Below, in pieces: positions 61,623-64,000 of a stretch of DNA of 64,000 nucleotides. Made by a program: the position numbers and the translations under genes. How positions within the stretch are numbered: position 1 is the first letter of the stretch; every line of letters begins with the position of its first letter. The stretch comes from Monosporascus cannonballus (lineage: Eukaryota > Ascomycota > Sordariomycetes > Xylariales), in the NCBI GenBank assembly GCA_004154925.1, contig QJNS01000280.1, positions 1 to 64,000 of the forward strand, in the 5' to 3' direction. The notes beneath the pieces were generated by a model that saw nothing but the letters and a program-made list of their open reading frames with translations, did not search any database and was not told where the DNA came from.

Positions 61623-62330
61623 AGGCGATAACGGTTTCCCGCCTAGGTTTAACCTTGCGGCGTTTTAGTCGAAAAAAGTAAATGTTTCCAAAACGGCGTC
61701 CATTTCGGAAACGAAACGTACCTGTTTTTCTTTTACGTTTCGCCGTTTTTCCTTTATCCTTTCTCGTTTTTCTAATTAATTTAATTCTAAACTTTCTTTT
61801 AATATTTCTAAGGCCTTTTTTTAAAAAAAGGTTTTGTTAAAGGCGTAAACGCCTTAGTGTCCTAACAAATTTCTCCGATTTTTTATTCTGTCGCCGACGT
61901 AACTCGGCCAATTTTTTCATCCATTTTTTTTCTATAGCCTTTTATTCCCTTTTGGCAATTTCCTAATACGTTAAAAAATTATTTTCGATTTCGCGCTGTT
62001 TTTTTTAAAAACGCTTTTATGTTGCGTTTATTTTTTTTAAAAAGTTCATTATTAAAACGCTATAAAAAAAGCGTTAATAATAAGTGCAATAATCGCAACT
62101 CGGGTAATTTAACGCGTAAAAACAGTTTTTTTCGCCAATATAAATATGGTTAAAATAAATAAAAGCTTTAATCTTAAACCTTTTAATTAATTCAATACGG
62201 GTATCGCAAAAATCGCGTTAGTTCAAACGAAGTTTTTTTTTTCCTTTTTAAATGCGTCCTGTTATGGTAAAATTAACTGGGACGTTTCTAACTTTTTCCA
62301 ACAAAACGAAATGGCCATTTACGGTACTTA
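61590..62330 (-). pseudogene. Antisense accessory frame of E3, helical, Lys/Glu/Arg-rich
   Basis: On the strand opposite pol, ending with TAA at 61590-61592. Read from its start: RTHLKRKKKTSFELTRFLRY and WRKKLFLRVKLPELRLLH (62080-62250), then EIAKREQ-like KAIEKKWMKKLAELRRRQNK and SEKFVRTLRRLRL (61855-61970). After an indel in a homopolymer come KALEILKESLELN, LEKRERIKEKRRN, EKQVRFVSEMDAVLETFTFF and NAARLNLGGKPLSPITLAAL. Internal stops are TAA where Gln is plausible. The start codon is not certain and clear Cys pairs are not visible. It occupies the same place as the antisense frames of E1 and E2; function unknown. Confidence 0.6.
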
Positions 62331-62351
62331 TTTTTGGGGACAAAGATCCTT

Positions 62352-62366
62352 AAAAAGGGGAAATAA
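62352..62366 (+). other. Polypurine tract of E3
   Basis: AAAAAGGGGAAATAA lies directly before the 3' LTR, where plus-strand DNA synthesis would be primed. Confidence 0.65.
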
Positions 62367-62797
62367 TGTTATAGGAATAGGGGTTCCTATTTTAAAGAAA
62401 CCAACCTTTAGGGCCTAACGTAAACCTGCCACAGTTAAACCCCGGGTAAGAAAGTTTGGCCTCGGAAGTAATCTAAGGATTTAGGTGATCTATGGGACCT
62501 GGTTACATAAATCATATAAATCACATAGATCTACGATATACTTACTTTAGGAGTTTAGGATATATAATAAATCGGTTTCTTATATAAATAATATCTACTT
62601 AATTTTTTCGTTCCTTAGCTATTAATCTAAGCTTTTAGCCAAAGGTAATTATACTATTTTCTGATTAAAAAAGGAATACCTTAAAATCTCCTTAACGAAC
62701 ATATTGAATTATTCTTCGCCTTATTATTACCTGCAAATCAAGACCCCTTTCGGATATTGTTTATACCTCCAGATAGATATATAATAGGTTCGTTATA
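62367..62797 (+). repeat. 3' LTR of E3
   Basis: 431 bp, TGTTATAGGAATAGGGG to CGTTATA. Aligns without net length change to the 5' copy. Where the copies differ, each carries T or A against C or G in the other, and either copy may be the mutated one. Confidence 0.93.
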
Positions 62798-62802
62798 TTT
62801 AG

Positions 62803-64000
62803 GGAATTAAATTAACATAATATCCGTAAAATAAAAAACAAACGTTTATTCTTATTAAAATTATATTTCGGTTATTAATTGCATATATTGTTCCCGAAAA
62901 AAGCCCATTTTAATTTTATTATAAATACGTTTCAAAAGTTCGTAAATAACTTAATATTTCCTAATTAGCGTTTTCTGTAATACTATCGGTTTTTAAATAA
63001 TATACGGTAAAAAAACGTTATTTTATCTTTATTAACTCGTAAAATCTAGTCCAGAATATCTTTACCTAATTAATTCCTTCATTATTTATAATAACCTTAA
63101 AAAGATATAAATTTTTATTAACTTTTACGATTATTTCCGTATATACCTTTATATTTATTATACCTATCACCTTTAATATTATTATTTTAAATAATCGATT
63201 TATTATAATTATTAAAAAATATAAGTCGTATTTAAAAACGGTTAATAGGTTTATTATAAAATTGATTTATAATTCGTTATAAAATTATTTAAAAATCAGG
63301 AATAACTTTAGAAATATTTGTTTCATATTTTTCTATACGTTTTTATAATTGTATATATTGTAATTCCTATTAAATTGCTTTATTATATAATATATATTCG
63401 GCTAGAAAAAGTTTTTCGAAAATACCGTTATCGTAATTTTTTTGCCTAGGTGGCTTATTAGATAAAAAAATATAAGTATTTTATATTAAAGCCGTCCTAA
63501 ACAGCTTTTAATTTAAAATTTAAAGGTATTTTTAAAATTAAAAAAAGTCCTTAACGTTTAAAGTATATTCCGTAATCGATATTAATAATTTTAATTCCAT
63601 ATGAAAATTATATTGCTCTTTTATAATAACATTAATAATACGGTCGTAATTTTTATTATGTTTTAACGTTACGTTTTAAAGCTTTTAAAGGTTTTCGTAA
63701 TATTAAAATATTTATATTTTTAAAAATAACCCGTTATTTTTAACTTTGATATTATTAATTATTATCGAATTTTTGATATATTCCCAGCATTTTGTACGTA
63801 ATAAAAATAATTATTTATTTTTTTAATTAAAAGTTTCGTACGAATATGTAATAATTACCTTTTTTTATCAATATATTTTATTTTTTACGTAAAAATATAG
63901 CGGTCTTAATATTTAAACAGCCGGTATAAAATTCAAAATAAAAATTATAACGGAACAATTCTTTTATTTATTTTATTTAACATTTATTTAATTTTTTAAT
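62803..64000 (-). other. Degenerate element split by E3, right part
   Basis: Continues the sequence interrupted at 55432. Minus-strand coding-like pieces with TAA/TAG stops include GLFLILKIPLNFKLKAV, KYLYFFI and KKLRxRYFRKTFSSRIYII (63370-63560). No domain recognised. It runs off the window end. Confidence 0.3.

Larger units (their letters stand above)
55438..62797 (+). mobile_element. Chromovirus E3 (Ty3/gypsy with chromodomain), RIP-inactivated
   Basis: Two LTRs of exactly 431 bp with a perfect target duplication TTTAG (55433-55437, 62798-62802). The interior (6498 bp) is plus-sense: gag with zinc knuckle, protease, RT (YFDD), RNase H, integrase, chromodomain. An antisense frame occupies 61590 to about 62330. 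It is the best preserved retrotransposon in the window but not functional. The LTRs are unrelated to those of E1/E2. Confidence 0.93.

Noticed and set aside
2495..64000. Mitochondrial origin of the AT-rich DNA
   Set aside because: It is continuous with a nuclear gene and consists of nuclear LTR and pogo elements with RIP-type mutations; no mitochondrial gene is visible.

Overview
This looks like nuclear DNA of a filamentous ascomycete (Pezizomycotina) that carries out, or once carried out, repeat-induced point mutation (RIP). About 2.5 kb of normal-composition sequence with one intact housekeeping gene, CTU1/NCS6 (tRNA wobble-uridine thiolation), meets about 61.5 kb of extremely AT-rich, gene-poor sequence made of nested, inactivated transposons. 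The species is not identifiable from this window; a Sordariomycete is a guess.

Layout. 1-1010: no supported gene. 1011-2237 (-): CTU1. 2238-2494: its short upstream region. 2495-22773: a Fot1/pogo-type DNA transposon (TIRs, TA target duplication), split by a Ty3/gypsy element 'A' (3283-21723), which is itself split by a chromovirus 'E1' (10747-17571). 24493-31875: gypsy 'E4'. 34035-35430: a diverged repeat (R1, second copy at 22818-24270) holding a solo LTR. 36138-42846: chromovirus 'E2', same family as E1. 42852-51487: ultra-AT-rich sequence with only LTR and repeat fragments. 51488-52740: LTR plus gag of a truncated relative, then a solo LTR of family A (52793-53072). 55438-62797: another chromovirus, 'E3', inserted in an unidentified degenerate element. 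Perfect 4-5 bp target duplications were found for A, E1, E2, E3 and E4, so most boundaries are exact to a few bases.

All transposon genes are dead in the manner RIP predicts: in-frame stops are TAA/TAG where CAA, CAG or TGG is expected, zinc-knuckle Cys/His have become Tyr, and an RT Asp-Asp has become Asn-Asn. No gene in the AT-rich part looks functional.

Most interesting: every chromovirus copy that has a 3' end (E1, E2, E3), and probably gypsy A, carries an extra open frame on the opposite strand between the end of pol and the 3' LTR. In E1 it is a 196-codon frame with Cys-rich N-terminus and Lys/Glu-rich helical middle, converging tail-to-tail with the chromodomain end of pol. Its coding character survives in two diverged copies of one family and in a second family, suggesting a real accessory gene, possibly undescribed in function.
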